Shown piece by piece: positions 32,618 through 44,800 of a stretch of 64,000 nucleotides of DNA. Below the pieces are notes generated by a model, which was given only the letters and a program-made list of their open reading frames with translations, did no database searches and had not been told where the DNA came from. The translations under genes were made by a program, and so were the position numbers. The stretch comes from Marthasterias glacialis. Lineage: Eukaryota > Echinodermata > Asteroidea > Forcipulatida > Asteriidae. The stretch is taken from the NCBI GenBank assembly GCA_911728455.2, contig OU452223.1:2378174-2442173 (forward strand), in the 5' to 3' direction. Numbering within the stretch: position 1 is the stretch's first letter; each line of letters opens with the position of its first letter.

Positions 32618-33489
32618 CCGTAATTTTCGGTCTATAAGCCGCGGCTTGCTGGTTGTTTTTCGCCCACAAAAAGTTTCACGCGGCTTATGGGCCGGGCGGC
32701 TTATGGGCCAACGTGTCAGTAATGTAAGCCGAAAATTACTGCACTCGCACAAAAAAATTCAAGACGACAATGAAAATGGCAATATGACAAAAAAACTAAC
32801 CAGAAAACATAAGCCTTTAGTTCAGCTATGACAAATGTTGATATCCAATTCCAATCGAAACACGTTAAGCCGACCGAGCTAGCGCTGCTGAAAACACATC
32901 GGCGTTCAATCAGATAAATTGGTATCCGCACGCCGACCTGTGCATTGCATGTAAACAGGAAGTCGCAAAATGTCGGATGTTATCGACCGTTTTGCATTCA
33001 TTGACGGACTTTACCGGTCTTTGCCGCAATCTTTGCCGTAAGCTGCCACTTGAGGGCGCTATAAAAATGTAGCGCGCCCTTTGCCGGTAGCGGAGGAAAC
33101 TTCTGGAAACGTTATGCTGCTGTAAATTCTTGCTTGTATGATTGTCGCTGCAACGTGCACGATCGGAAGACCGCAACGTAAGGTATGCACGCTGGCTGGG
33201 CTTGTAAATTGCTTGTAAATGGCATTACAGATAAGCTCAAAAGTATTTAATGGAAAATACAGATCTGGATTTGGCCACTGTTTCTGTGTTGACTACAGTA
33301 AATGTGGTCACGCTTTTGTTCACCTGAAATTAAACCGTACTCAATGGCCTTTATTTTTCGGTCTTTTTCTGAAAAAATACTGCGGCTTATGGGGTATAGC
33401 GGCTTATGTGCCGACAACTGAATCTTGCTTTGTAAATTCTTCGGCGCAGCGGCTAATGGGCCGAGCGGCTTTTGGGCCGAAAATTACGG
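32618..33489 (+). mobile_element. TIR transposon with AAGCCGC-rich ends, 0.87-kb copy
   Basis: Begins CCGTAATTTTCGGTCTATAA, ends GGGCCGAAAATTACGG, and is flanked by TA (32616-32617 and 33490-33491). Removing it and one TA restores an uninterrupted satellite monomer (AAGAC-TA-ACTGTGG), which fixes the borders and the TA target. A Tc1/mariner-like mechanism is the simplest inference; no transposase is encoded. Confidence 0.93.
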
Positions 33490-35890
33490 TAACTGTGGTA
33501 GGTTAAGGCCGAGCAGGATCATGAACTGAATGAAATAACCATACATTGTATAAGTGCGGCTAAGAAGACTAACTATGGTAGGTAGGGGGATAGCCAGGAT
33601 CATGAAGTGAATGACAGAACTACACATTTTATAAGTGCCATTAATAAGAACAACTATGGTACGTTGAGGGTTGGGGAGGATTATGAACTGAACTAAAGAA
33701 CCATACATTGCATAAATGCTGCTGAGAAGACTAGCTACGGTAGGTTGGGGCTGAGCAGTATCATGACTCAATGACAGAACCATACTATTTATAAGTGCCG
33801 CTAATTAAACCAACTAATGTAGGTTGATGGTTGGGCAAGATCATGAACTGAATGAAAGAACCGTATGTTTTATAAGTGCCGCTAAGGATACTAACTAAGG
33901 AAGGTTTGGGCTGAGCAGGATCTTGAACTGCATGAAACAAACATATGATTTCTAAATGCCGCTAATAAGACTAACTGTAGTAGGTTAGGGCTGAGCAGGA
34001 TTATGATCTGCATGAAAGATCCAAACATTTTATAGGTGGTGCTAATAAGACAAACTAATAAAGACATTTTAGAGCTTCGGCTAATAAGACTACTTCGGTA
34101 GGTTTTGGATAGTCAGGTTCATCAACTGAATGAAAGAACCACACATTTGATAAGTGCCACTAATAAGACTAACTGTGATAGGTTCGGGCTGAGCAGGATC
34201 ATAAACTGAATGAAAGAACCATATTTTTTATTAGTGCCGCTTATAAGACTAACTAGGGTAGGTTGGGGCTGAGCAAGATAATGATTTCACTGAAAGAGCC
34301 AGACATTTTAGAAGTGTGGCTAATAAAACCAACTATAATACGTAGCTGGACGGGTATTGTCATGAACTGAATGACAATACCATACATTTTATAAGTGCCG
34401 ATAATAAGACCAAGTACTGTAGTTTATGGGCTGAGCAGGATGTTGAAATGAATGACAGAATCATACATTTCACAAGTGCCACTAAGAAGAATAACTATGA
34501 GAGACAGCAATATCATGAACTCAATGAAAGAACCATAAATTGTATAAGTGCTGCTAATAAGACAAATTGTGGTAGGTTGGGGCTGAGCAGGATCAGGATT
34601 TACATAATACAACCATACATTTTCTAAGTGCCCCTAATAAGACAAACTGTGGTAGGTGGGGGTGAGCAAATTCATGAGCTGCATGAAAGAACCAACGATT
34701 TAATAAGTGCTGCTAATAAAAAAAAAACTGAGCTAGGTTGGGGGCTGAGTAGGATCATAAGCTGCATAAAAGAATCATATATATTATAAGTGCTGCTTAT
34801 AAGACTAACCATGGTTGGTTGGGGGTTGATCAGGATCAAAAACTGAATAACAGAACCATACATACGATAAGTGCCACTAAAAAGATCAACTGTGGTAGGT
34901 TTGGGCTTTGCAGGATCATGAACTAAATGTAAGAACGATACATTTTATAAGTGCCATTGAGAAGACAAACTATGGTAGGTTGGAGCACAGAAGGATCATG
35001 AACTGAAATAAAGAACCACATATATTTAAGTGCCGCTAAGAAGACTAAGTATGATAATCGGGTCTGAGCAGGATCGTCAACTCAATGAAAAAAACCATAC
35101 ATTTGATAACTGCCGCTAATAAGACAAACTGTGGTAGTTTGGGGCTGAGCAGGATCATGAACTGCATGAAACAACCATACATTTTATAACTGCCGCTAAG
35201 AAGACTAACTGTGGTAGGTTGGCAGTGAGCAGGATCATGATTTGAGTGAAAGAACCATACAATTTATAAGTGCCGCTAAAAATACAAACTGTTGTAGGTT
35301 GGTGCTGAGCATGATTATGAACTGCATAAAAGAACCATACATTTTATAAATGCCGCTGATAAGACAAACTGTGCCAGGTTGGGGCTGAGCAGGATCATTA
35401 ATTGGTAGGTTTGTAGATGCGTAGGATGATGAACTGAATGGCAAAACCATAAATTTTATTAGTGCCGCTAATAAGACTAACTACAGTAGCTAATCAGTCT
35501 AACCCTGGAAAGTTGGGGCTGAGCAGGATCATGAAGAGAATGACAAAACCAAACATTTTATTAGTGCCGCTAATAAGACTAACTACGGTAAGTTGAGGGC
35601 TGGGTAGGATCATGAACAGATTGCTGGAACCATAATTTTTATAAGTGTTGCTAATAAGACTAACTGTAGTAGGTAAAGATTTGGGGAGGATCATTAACTG
35701 AATGAAAGAACCATATATTTTATAAGTTCCGCTAAAAAGACTAACTGTGGTAGGTTGGGGCTGACAGGAAAATTAACTGCAAGAAAGATCTACACAATTT
35801 ATAAGTTCCAATATTAAGACTTACTATGGTAGGTTGGGGAGTAGTCAGGATCATGAACTGAAGGAATGAATCATACATTTTATAAGTAGC

Positions 35891-36299
35891 GTGTGGCGTG
35901 TCGTGGCCGAGCGGATAAGAACACCGGACTCAAGCTCTGGTGTCTCTGATCAGCAGAGTGTGGGTTCGAGTCCCGGTCCTGACTTTTGTGTCCTTAAGCA
36001 AGACACTTAACCATTATTGCTTCGTCCTTCGGATGGGACGTAAAGACGTTGGTCCCGTGTGTTGTGTAATGCACGTAAAAGAACCCAGAAGGGGCTCGCC
36101 CCGGTGTTCCTGGTTTGATCAGCTGCAGATTGCACCACAGCACCTTGTGTACCATTACATGGTGCTATGTAAAGGAACAGGTCTTATACTTCAAAAACGT
36201 AACTCATCATACCTCGCAGGAAAAAAATATTGCGCGCTCTGAGACACCCATAGGTTGTGATAAAGCGCTATATAAAAACTGCGTATTATTATTATTATT
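35891..36299 (+). mobile_element. tRNA-derived SINE (Leu/Ser-type head), intact copy in the satellite
   Basis: Head with A box TGGCCGAGCGG (35904-35914) and B box GGTTCGAGTCC (35963-35973), a body including CATTATTGCTTCGTCCTTCG, and the tail GCGCTATATAAAAACTGCGT plus (ATT)n. Flanks AAGTAGCG and AAGTGACG resemble a target duplication. It is the reference for the copies at 11361-11787 and 13288-13590. Confidence 0.95.
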
Positions 36300-37739
36300 A
36301 AGTGACGGAAAGAAGACTAATCATGGTAGGTTGGAGCTGAGCAGGATCATGACCTGAATGACGAAACCATACATTTTATTAGTGCCATTAATAAGACTAA
36401 CTACGGTAGGTTGGGGCTGAGCAGGATCAAGAACTGACTAAAAGAACTGTACGTTAAATAATTATCGCTAATAAGACAAACTGTGGTAGATTGGGGCTGA
36501 GCAGAATCATGAACTGTATGAAAGAACCATACAATTAGTAAGTGCGGCTAATAAGACTAACTGTGGTAGGTAGGGGCCGAGCAGGATCACGAACTGCATG
36601 AAGGAATTTTATTAGTGTGGATAATAAAACAAAACATCATAGTTTGGTGGCTTGGCAGGGTCATGAACTGAATGACAGAACTATACATTTTATTTTTATA
36701 AATGCCGCTTATAAGACCAACTACGGAAGGTTTTGGAATTGGCAGGATTATGAACTGAAAAAAGAGCCATACATTGAAGAATTGTCGCTAATAAGACTAA
36801 CTTTGGTAGGTTGGGGCAGAGCAGGATCATGAACTGCTTGAAACAGTATCATGGACCGAATGACTGAACCAAACATTTTATAAGTGACGCTAAGAAGACT
36901 AACTGGGTTTGGCCTGGGTTGAGCAGGATCACAAACTGAATGAAAGAACTATACAATTAATAAGTGATGCTAAGAAGACTCAATGTAAAGACTAAAGGTT
37001 GGGGCTGAGCAGGATCATGAACTCAATGACAGAAACATACTTTTTATAAGTGCCGTTAATAAGACTTACATGTACTGTGGTAGGTTGGGGCAAGAGCAGG
37101 ATCATGAACTGCATGATATTTTATAAGTGCCGCTAATAAGACTATGTATGGTAGGTTGTGGGCTAGTCAGGACCATAAACTTATTGACAGAATCATACAT
37201 TTTATACGTGCAGATAAAAAGACCAACTATGGTAGGTTGGGGCTAAGAAGGATCATGAACTGAACAAAAGAACCATACATTAAATAAGTGCTGCTACATG
37301 TAAGAACACTAACTGCGGTAGGTTGGGGATGAGCAGGATCATGAACTGCATAAAGATCCAAACATTTTTTATAAGTTCAGCTAATAAGACTATAACTATT
37401 GTAGGTTGGGGGCTAGTCAGGATCTTGAACTGAATGAAAGAACCATACATTTTATAAGTGGCACTATTCAGACAAACTGTGGTTGGTTGGGCTGACCAGG
37501 ATCATGAACTGCATGAAAGAACCATAGATTTTACCGCTATTCTTATTATTGTCAATACCGGAATTTATTGGAAATTAATTTTTCATTTAAAATTAAATGT
37601 CTTGAAGTATGACTAAACACAAATTCAACAATCGAGTCCATATCTCATAATCCAAACAAAAAGCCAATCGCTTTTCGAGTACCTGCTCTAAAACAAACAA
37701 TGCATTAAGAAGAATATTCTTACACAACTGGCGGAAGAA

Positions 37740-38335
37740 TGTGAACGATTCATCAACAGTTTATCTAAAAGCAACCTTTCCCCAATCGAGAAAGTGGCTT
37801 TAGGAAAAAGTCTTCACTTTGTTTTAACTCCCGCTAAACCCAACAGATGGAAACTTTTGAGTGATTTCAATATCTTCCAAAGAAGAATGAGAAATGCTTT
37901 CCTGATGCACAACAAACCTGTCAAAACAAAACTATTCAAACCACCATCACAATGGCAACCAAATACAACCCAATGTGGGACCCTTGGAAATTATTTGGAA
38001 GCTACAAATTACCACTTTGCTCATGTCAGACTGAGATTTCAGAAACCAAACATGTCAAAACAAGAGCTATCAGCCAAAACAAAACTTAAAAACAACCCAG
38101 ACAATGTAATTAAACAATACGATAAGGGTAGAGGCATAGGAAATAAGGAACCATGAAGACTACCTACAAGTAGGTTATCGCCATCTTGAATCTGAGCACT
38201 ATACAAAGCTGGATCAGGATGTTACAAAACAGACCACAACAATGGTTCATAGTCTACTCCTCGACATGTTTCGAAACAACTACATAAACAAACTAGACAT
38301 AATTGCATTCGTGAAGGAATGCCAAGCTGTTTCGC
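37740..38335 (+). pseudogene. Penelope-like RT, N-terminal fragment
   Basis: The frame at 37794-38156 reads ALGKSLHFVLTPAKPN and FNIFQRRMR, resembling the Penelope block (L-S-K-G-L-x-F-x-P-T-P and F-x-R-R-x-R). It ends near YDKGRGI; beyond a frameshift, HEDYLQVGYRHLES and YTKLDQDVTKQ continue the expected order (DKGG...Y...L...D.T). Confidence 0.8.
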
Positions 38336-38339
38336 CGAA

Positions 38340-39365
38340 AACATTTTCAAATAATACTCATCTTAATGTGAAAGTCTGAAATTGTGTGCATGAAGAAGTT
38401 AATAATGCAAAAATTAATGCCTAGTGAGATCGAATCCATATTTTGAAACTGTACCTTTAAGGTAACATAACCTGACAAATTATGACATCATGATGACGTC
38501 AATTTGTTTTCAGAGCATTTATGACCCATCGAGCCTGTTTAAAAAGAATTTTTTATCACAGCATATTCCGTTAGCAGTTGGTGACTCCAAGGGACAAAAA
38601 AATGATAAAGATCATAAAAAAAATCATGTGATGACATCATCAAGACGTCACTTCACAATAATAAAAACCTTACCAGTATCGAACAACATGCCAAGTTTTA
38701 ACGTGATCTGACTAACACTTGTGGAGAAATACTACTTCAAAAAGTGCATCTTTAATGGTATGTCACGTGGCTTCTGATGACGTCATCAACCTAAAACCTC
38801 AAACATATATGTTGGTTGCCAGATGGTCATCATGTGTATCAATTTTGAAGCAATTACAACAAACTTTGCCACACAGATCTTCTCAAAGTGCATTTTGAAC
38901 AGTTTTCAACCTGCCGCTAGAGGGCGCCCTTGTATTATTATGACGTCATCAGTATTTTTTTTTTAAAGCTGACTGGCGCTTCCGGTTTCAACCGGAAGCA
39001 CAGGTCACGTGAGGTCACGCACACTGAAAAAAATGAAGACCTAATTTATTCCTCTCAAATCCCGCAAACAGAAACCTATAGTCTCTTGTGGCTGATTTGA
39101 TACGTATTTTCAAATATTTAAGCTATACATTTTTAAGATGACATCACATGACAGGTAATGGCGTCATCATGGCGTCAGTGAAATATATATTGCATTGCAC
39201 TAAGAACTTTCATCACATAAAGTTTCATTGCATTTATTCATCGGGAACATTGCAAAATAGCGCTTGGAACAAAATATGCGTTATTGCAGTACACTTCCCG
39301 AACGCTGAAAATAAAAAAATAATAATAATAAAAAACTTTTAACGAAAACAAGAGCTGTGAAACAG
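38340..39365 (+). repeat. H-family repeat, copy D, inserted in the Penelope-like element
   Basis: Several TGACGTCA or near-sites (38485, 38778, 38940), CTTCCGGTTTCAACCGGAAG (about 38979), and at the right end AATAATAATAATA, ACGAAAACAAG and the hairpin AGCTGT-GAA-ACAGCT. Its orientation is opposite to copies A, C and E. Penelope coding similarity stops and resumes around it. Confidence 0.8.
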
Positions 39366-39384
39366 CTAACAAACTCTGGCATAT

Positions 39385-39510
39385 CTGAACCCAAACTCTC
39401 AACAATGTGAGTGTCCTACAATGTATTTTCTACCCAAAATACATAAGACACCACCAGAGGGAATCCCATTCGTAGTGGATGCTCAAGCCTTACAGCCAGA
39501 ATCTCAGAAA
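39385..39510 (+). pseudogene. Penelope-like RT, PKIHK segment
   Basis: CPTMYFLPKIHKTPPEGIP is encoded around 39412-39468 and corresponds to the highly conserved FYxLPKIHK motif of Penelope and other RTs. Similarity stops at the TIR element that begins near 39510. Confidence 0.85.
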
Positions 39511-40266
39511 AGACCAATTGCGCGACAATGTTTGCATGCGGTCACGTGACCCCGTATCGGGTATGATGTCATACAGCTAGTAAAAAAATACGTGTAATGA
39601 GATAGGCCGTGACACAGAGTAAGTTCGAAAACAGTCGATTATACTTTCGTTAATCGATGAATTAGTGAATCAGCCCCTTTATTTAAAGTAGTAGTATGGT
39701 GTGGCATTATCTTATATCACATTTTTGTTTCATAATTTAACAGAATTCTTCTAAAAAGAGGTTAATTATGTAGCCACCCGTCTGTTATTTTGTTTGTTAT
39801 GTTGGCCTAAATCACTGTAAACAAGGATAAACAGCGTTGGAAAAGTGAGCATTAATACCTAGCCTTGCAGAAATTCACATAGGCAAAGGAATCAGTTTTG
39901 GAAAGCAATTTCTTTGGAGGATTTCAGCTTCAAAACTTTGAGATATTTGTGTTGAAAAGTGTGTGGTGATCGCGGTCGTCTGGCCTAACGTTCCGTCGTG
40001 CGCTGCACACATTGTGCACATTTATACGGTACTTTTACAATTTTCAAGACTTGCTGGAACTGTCCTTACTGGCTTTATTCAGCCACTTGAAGGTCTTTGG
40101 TACAAACTCTGGAATATCTTTTACAGATTTTGAGCAAGAAAAGCCTTGATCGAATAAACTAATTGATCATCGTGTACTGTACCACCCTTTCCTATGGAGG
40201 ATTACGTGTGTGTTTACATTTTTAGCCAACAAGGGTCACATGACATAGGTTACGCAATCGGTCTAT
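39510..40266 (-). mobile_element. ATAGACYGATTG TIR element inserted in the Penelope-like RT
   Basis: Left end AGACCAATTGCGCGAC, right end (reverse complement) AGACCGATTGCGTAAC, both followed by GTCAYGTGACC. Its interior matches 47866-48525 in reverse orientation. Penelope coding resumes immediately after it (FIDYIL), so the insertion disrupted the RT. Confidence 0.8.
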
Positions 40267-40269
40267 TCA

Positions 40270-41290
40270 TTGACTATATTTTATTCTTCCAATAGTAACC
40301 GCACAACCCACATATGTAAGCGATACCGCGGACATATTGTGAAAATTGGAAACCTCACAATTCTCACCAAATGTACTGATAACCAGTATAGTTGTTGTTT
40401 CGATGTACACAAATGTCCGCAAAAACAAGGCGATAAACAGCGTATGTAATGCCCTCAACCATAACCTCCACCAATACCCTATCACAAAACCACCCTCTGA
40501 CTACATCCACACACGGCTTCCATTTCAGTGACAACTATTCCCATAAAAAATCTTGATGTGCCATGGGCTCAACTGCAAGCCCGGAAATAAACAAATCCTT
40601 CAACAAGCTAATCATATTCTAACTTGGTGGCATTATAGAGATGACATTTTGTCATCTATGACAGTTCCCTTGAAAATTTCAAGGATCTAATCGACACTAT
40701 GAATCAAATGCAAATTTACCCTCAAATTTACTTTTGAGGCGTCTGATACTTCAATCAACTACCTTGACCTAACCATTTTCCCAGTAGGGAAAAGGTTCTG
40801 AGAAACTGGTGCCTTGGACACAAACGTCTACACAAAACCTACAGAAACCTACCAATACCTACACAGATCATCATCACACCCCCACATGTGTTCAAAGCAT
40901 TCACATACGGAGAAACCCTACGCTATGCCAGAAACACAAATAATGAAGATGATTTCTTAATCAAGGTTAATACTTTCTCTGAAAGACTAAAAGCAAGAGG
41001 CTACGGTCTATCAGAAATAAACAAAATCACTTACAAATTATCTTTCAAAGAACGATTAAAATTGATTCATAAACGACAAAACAAAGAGGAAAACACAACT
41101 CCGCTTGTCTTTATGACAACATACAATCCTTGTATCAATCATGGTGACTTGACCTGTGCAATCAATCAATACTGGCCACTAATACTACGCAACGAAACAC
41201 TCCACAGGATTTTTCCAAATCCTCCTTTTGTTGCCTTAAAAAAGACCAGAATATTAGGGAAAACTTATCAGAGGGAAACTTAATCAAGGT
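40270..41290 (+). pseudogene. Penelope-like RT, catalytic and C-terminal fragment
   Basis: WWHYRDDIL (YRDD at 40634-40645) is the catalytic block. 40888-41283 is an open stretch with FKAFTYGETLRYARNT, FSERLKARGY and LHRIFPNPPFVALKKTR, matching the conserved thumb of Penelope RTs (R-C-S..DF, L..RGY, FP.PP..A..R). Upstream, the palm is broken by frameshifts and stops. Confidence 0.88.
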
Positions 41291-41859
41291 CCAATCAACT
41301 TATCAACCCAACAGCTCTCCACCATTCCCAATGACTCAGGCTTTAACGACAGTCTAGATGAAGCACTCAAAATCCTACTTTCCTTATTGGAAGAACAAGT
41401 CACAAACAAACAAGGATATCACTCAAAATAACCATCAACTAACGGACTATCAACATTTACTTCGAACTGTCGCCATCTAACTCAACCCTACCATCTAAAA
41501 TCCAGACATGAGACATACAGATTCTTTTAGAATCAACCAATTGCAACTGATGAGTGCCCGTACTTGAGGCATGGAAACATGTCATTGCTAATCAAGGATC
41601 TGTAAAAAATATCCTCAGTCTCACTACCCCTAGTTGAAATCATTGACTTTAAAATTTGTCATGCTAGTTCCTCTGGTCACTCTATAATCATACAAAAAAT
41701 ACCCCTCGTCAATACGACAAAAAAACAATGAATATAATACCCAGACATAAACCTCACACATAAAACATGTGAAAAAAAATTTGTGGTTTTATGATTCTGA
41801 AGTCAACAGTTTTGGAGTGTCACTGAATTGGACAGCACCATCAAATATCGATCAATCAA

Positions 41860-44800
41860 AGAACCAAACATTTTATAATTGCCGCTAATGAGTCTAACTT
41901 AAACTGTGGTAAGTTGGGGGCTAGTCAGGATATGAACTGAAAGAAAGAACCATACATTTTATAAGTGCCCCTAATAAGACTCAATGTGGTAGGTTGGGGG
42001 TTGAGCAGGATCATAAACCGCATGAAAGAACCAAACATTTTGTGAGTGACACAAATAAGACAAACTGTGGTAAGTTGGGGCTGAGCAGGATAATGAACTG
42101 CATTAAAGAACCATACATTTCATAGTGTCGCTAATAAAACTAACTGTGATAGGTTGGGGCTGCGCAAGATCATGAACTGCAGGAAAAAGCAATATATTTC
42201 ATAAGTGCCACTAATAAGACTAACTATGGTAGGTTTGGGCTAGTCAGGATCATGAAAATAAGGACAGAATCATTTTATAAGTGCGGATTAAAAGACCAAC
42301 TATGAAAGAACCAAATAATACGCTAATAAGACTTACTGTGATAGGTTGGGGCTGAGCAGGATCATCAAATGAATGAAAGAACCATACGTTTTATAAGTGC
42401 TGCTAATAAGACAAACTGTGGTTGGTTGGGTCTGAGCAGGATCGGGAACTGCATCAAAGAACCAGACATTTTATAAATGCCGCTATTAAGACGAACTGTG
42501 GGTGTTTGGGTCTGGATCATGAACTGAATGAAAGAACCATACTTTTTTTAAGTGCCGCTAATAAGACTTATTGTGGTAGGTTAGGGATTAACAGGATCAT
42601 GAACTGAATGAAGGAACCATACGTTTTATAAGTGCTGCTAATAAGACAAACTTTGGTACGTTGGGGTTAAGCAGGATCATGAACTGCATGAAAAGACCAT
42701 ACATCTTATAAGTGCCGCTATTAAGACAACCTGTGGTTGGTTGGGGCTGAGCTGGATCATGAATTGAATGAAAGAACCATACGTTTTACAAGTGCTGCTA
42801 ATAAGACAAATTTTGGTAGATTGGGGCTGAGCAGGATCATGAACTGCATGAAAGAACCAGATATTTTTTAAGTGCCGCTAATAAGACTAACTGTGATAGG
42901 TTGGGGCTCAGCAGGATCATGAGCTGCATGAAAGAATCAGACATTTTATAAGTGTCACTTATAAGAGAAACTTTGACAGGTTGGGGCTGAGCAGGATCAT
43001 GAACTGAATGAAGGAACCATACGTTTTATAAGTGCTGCTAATAAGACAAACTTTGGTAAGTTGGGGTTGAGCAGGATCATGAACTGCAAGAAAGAACCAC
43101 ACATTTTACAAGTGCCACTAATAAAACAAACTGTGGTTGGTTGGGTCTGAGCTGGATCATGAACTGAATGAAAGAACACTACTTTTTATCAGTGCCACTA
43201 ATAAGACTTACTGTGATAGGTTTGGGCTGAGTGGGATCATTAACTGCATGAAACAACCATATATTTTATAAGTGCCGCTAATAAGACTAACTATGGTAGG
43301 TTGGGGGCTGAGCAGGATCACGAACTGAATGACAGAACCATATATTTTATAAGCGCCGCTAATATTAAGACTAATCTTGTTAGCTTATGGTTGATCAGGA
43401 CCATGAACTGATCGACAGAACTATACATTTTATAAGTGCTGCTAATAAGACTAACTACGGTAGGTTGGGGCTGTGCAGAATCATGAACTGTTTGAAAGAA
43501 CCATCAATTTCATAAGTGCTGCTAAAAAGACTAACTGTGGTACGTTGGGGCTGAGCAGGATCATGAACTGCATGAAAGAACCAGACATTTTTTAAGTGCA
43601 ACTAAAGAGACTAAATGTGATAGGTTGGGGCTTAGCAGGATTATTAACTGAATGAAAAAACCATACAATTTAGAAGTGCCGCTATTAAGACAAACTGTGG
43701 TTGGTTGGGGCTGAGCTGGATCATGAATTGAATGAAAGAACCATATTTTTGTATAACTGCCGCTAATAAAACTTACTACAGTAGGTTGGGGCTGTGCAGA
43801 ATGATGAAATGATTGAAAGAACCATCAATTTCATAAGTGCTGCTAAAAAGACTGAGGTACATTGGGGCTGAGCAGCATCATGAACTGTATGAAAGAGACA
43901 TATATTTTATAAGTGCCACTAATAAGACTGACTATGGTATGTTGTGGGCAAGTCAGGATCAGGAAATTAAGGACAGAATCATACATTTTATAAGTGCGGA
44001 TAAAAAGACTAACTTTGGTGGGTTGGGGGTTGAGCAGGATCATGAACTACATGAAAGAACCAAATGATATAAAACTGCTACTAATAAGACTAACTTTGGT
44101 AGATTGGGGGCTGAGCAGGATTACAAACTAAATAAAACAACCATACCTTTTTTAAGTGCCGCTAATAAGACTAACTGTGGTCTGTATGGGCTGAGCATGA
44201 TCATGAACTGCATGAAAGAAACACATATTTTATAAGTGGCGCTAATAAGACAAACTGTGGTAGGTTGGGGCTGAGCAGGATCCTGAACTGCATAAAAGAG
44301 CCATACATTTGATAAGTGCTACTAAGAAGACTAACTGTGATAGTCAGTGATGAGCAGAATCTTGAACTCAATGAAAGAACCATACATTTGATAAGTGTAG
44401 CTACAACATTTACTGTGGTAGGTTGGGGCTTAGCAGGATCATGAACTGCATGAAAGAACCACACATTTTATTTGTGGCGCTAACAAGACAAACTGAGGTA
44501 GGTTGGGGCTGAGCAGGATCATGAACTGCATGAAAGAGCCAAACATTTGATAAGTGCCGCTAATAAGACTGACTATGGTAGGTTGGGGGCTAGTCAGGAT
44601 CATGAATGGAATGAAATAACCATTCGTTGTATAAGTGCAACTAAGAAGACTAACTATGATAGTCGGTGATGAGCAGGATCACGAACTGAATGACCCAACC
44701 ATTAATTTTGAAAGTGACCCTAATAAGATTAACTGTTGACAGTACCTTTGGGCAGAGCAGGATCATGAACTGCATGAAAGAACCAGACATTGTACAAGTG

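Larger units (their letters stand above)
29632..37534 (+). repeat. 80-bp satellite array 1
   Basis: About 80-90 head-to-tail monomers of close to 80 bp, each with GGTTGGGGCTGAGCAGGATC, then AACTGCATGAAAGAACCATA and CATTTTATAAGTGCCG and AATAAGACTAACTGTGGTAG. Monomers differ from each other by roughly 10-25% by eye. Three inserted elements interrupt it: 31420-31691, 32618-33489 and 35891-36299. Short frames on both strands here follow the repeat period and are not genes. Confidence 0.95.
37550..41850 (+). mobile_element. decayed Penelope-like retroelement inserted in the satellite
   Basis: It splits the satellite into two arrays. Three coding remnants in order (37740-38335, 39385-39510, 40270-41290) follow the Penelope-type reverse transcriptase, including the PKIHK motif and a YRDD catalytic motif. 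Many frameshifts and stops are present. Two later elements, at 38340-39365 and 39510-40266, are nested in it. I see no GIY-YIG endonuclease after the RT, so it is missing, decayed beyond recognition, or never present. Confidence 0.85.

Noticed and set aside
29632-37534. CRISPR-like regular array
   Set aside because: Monomers are contiguous and 80 bp long, with no unique spacers, in a eukaryotic context.
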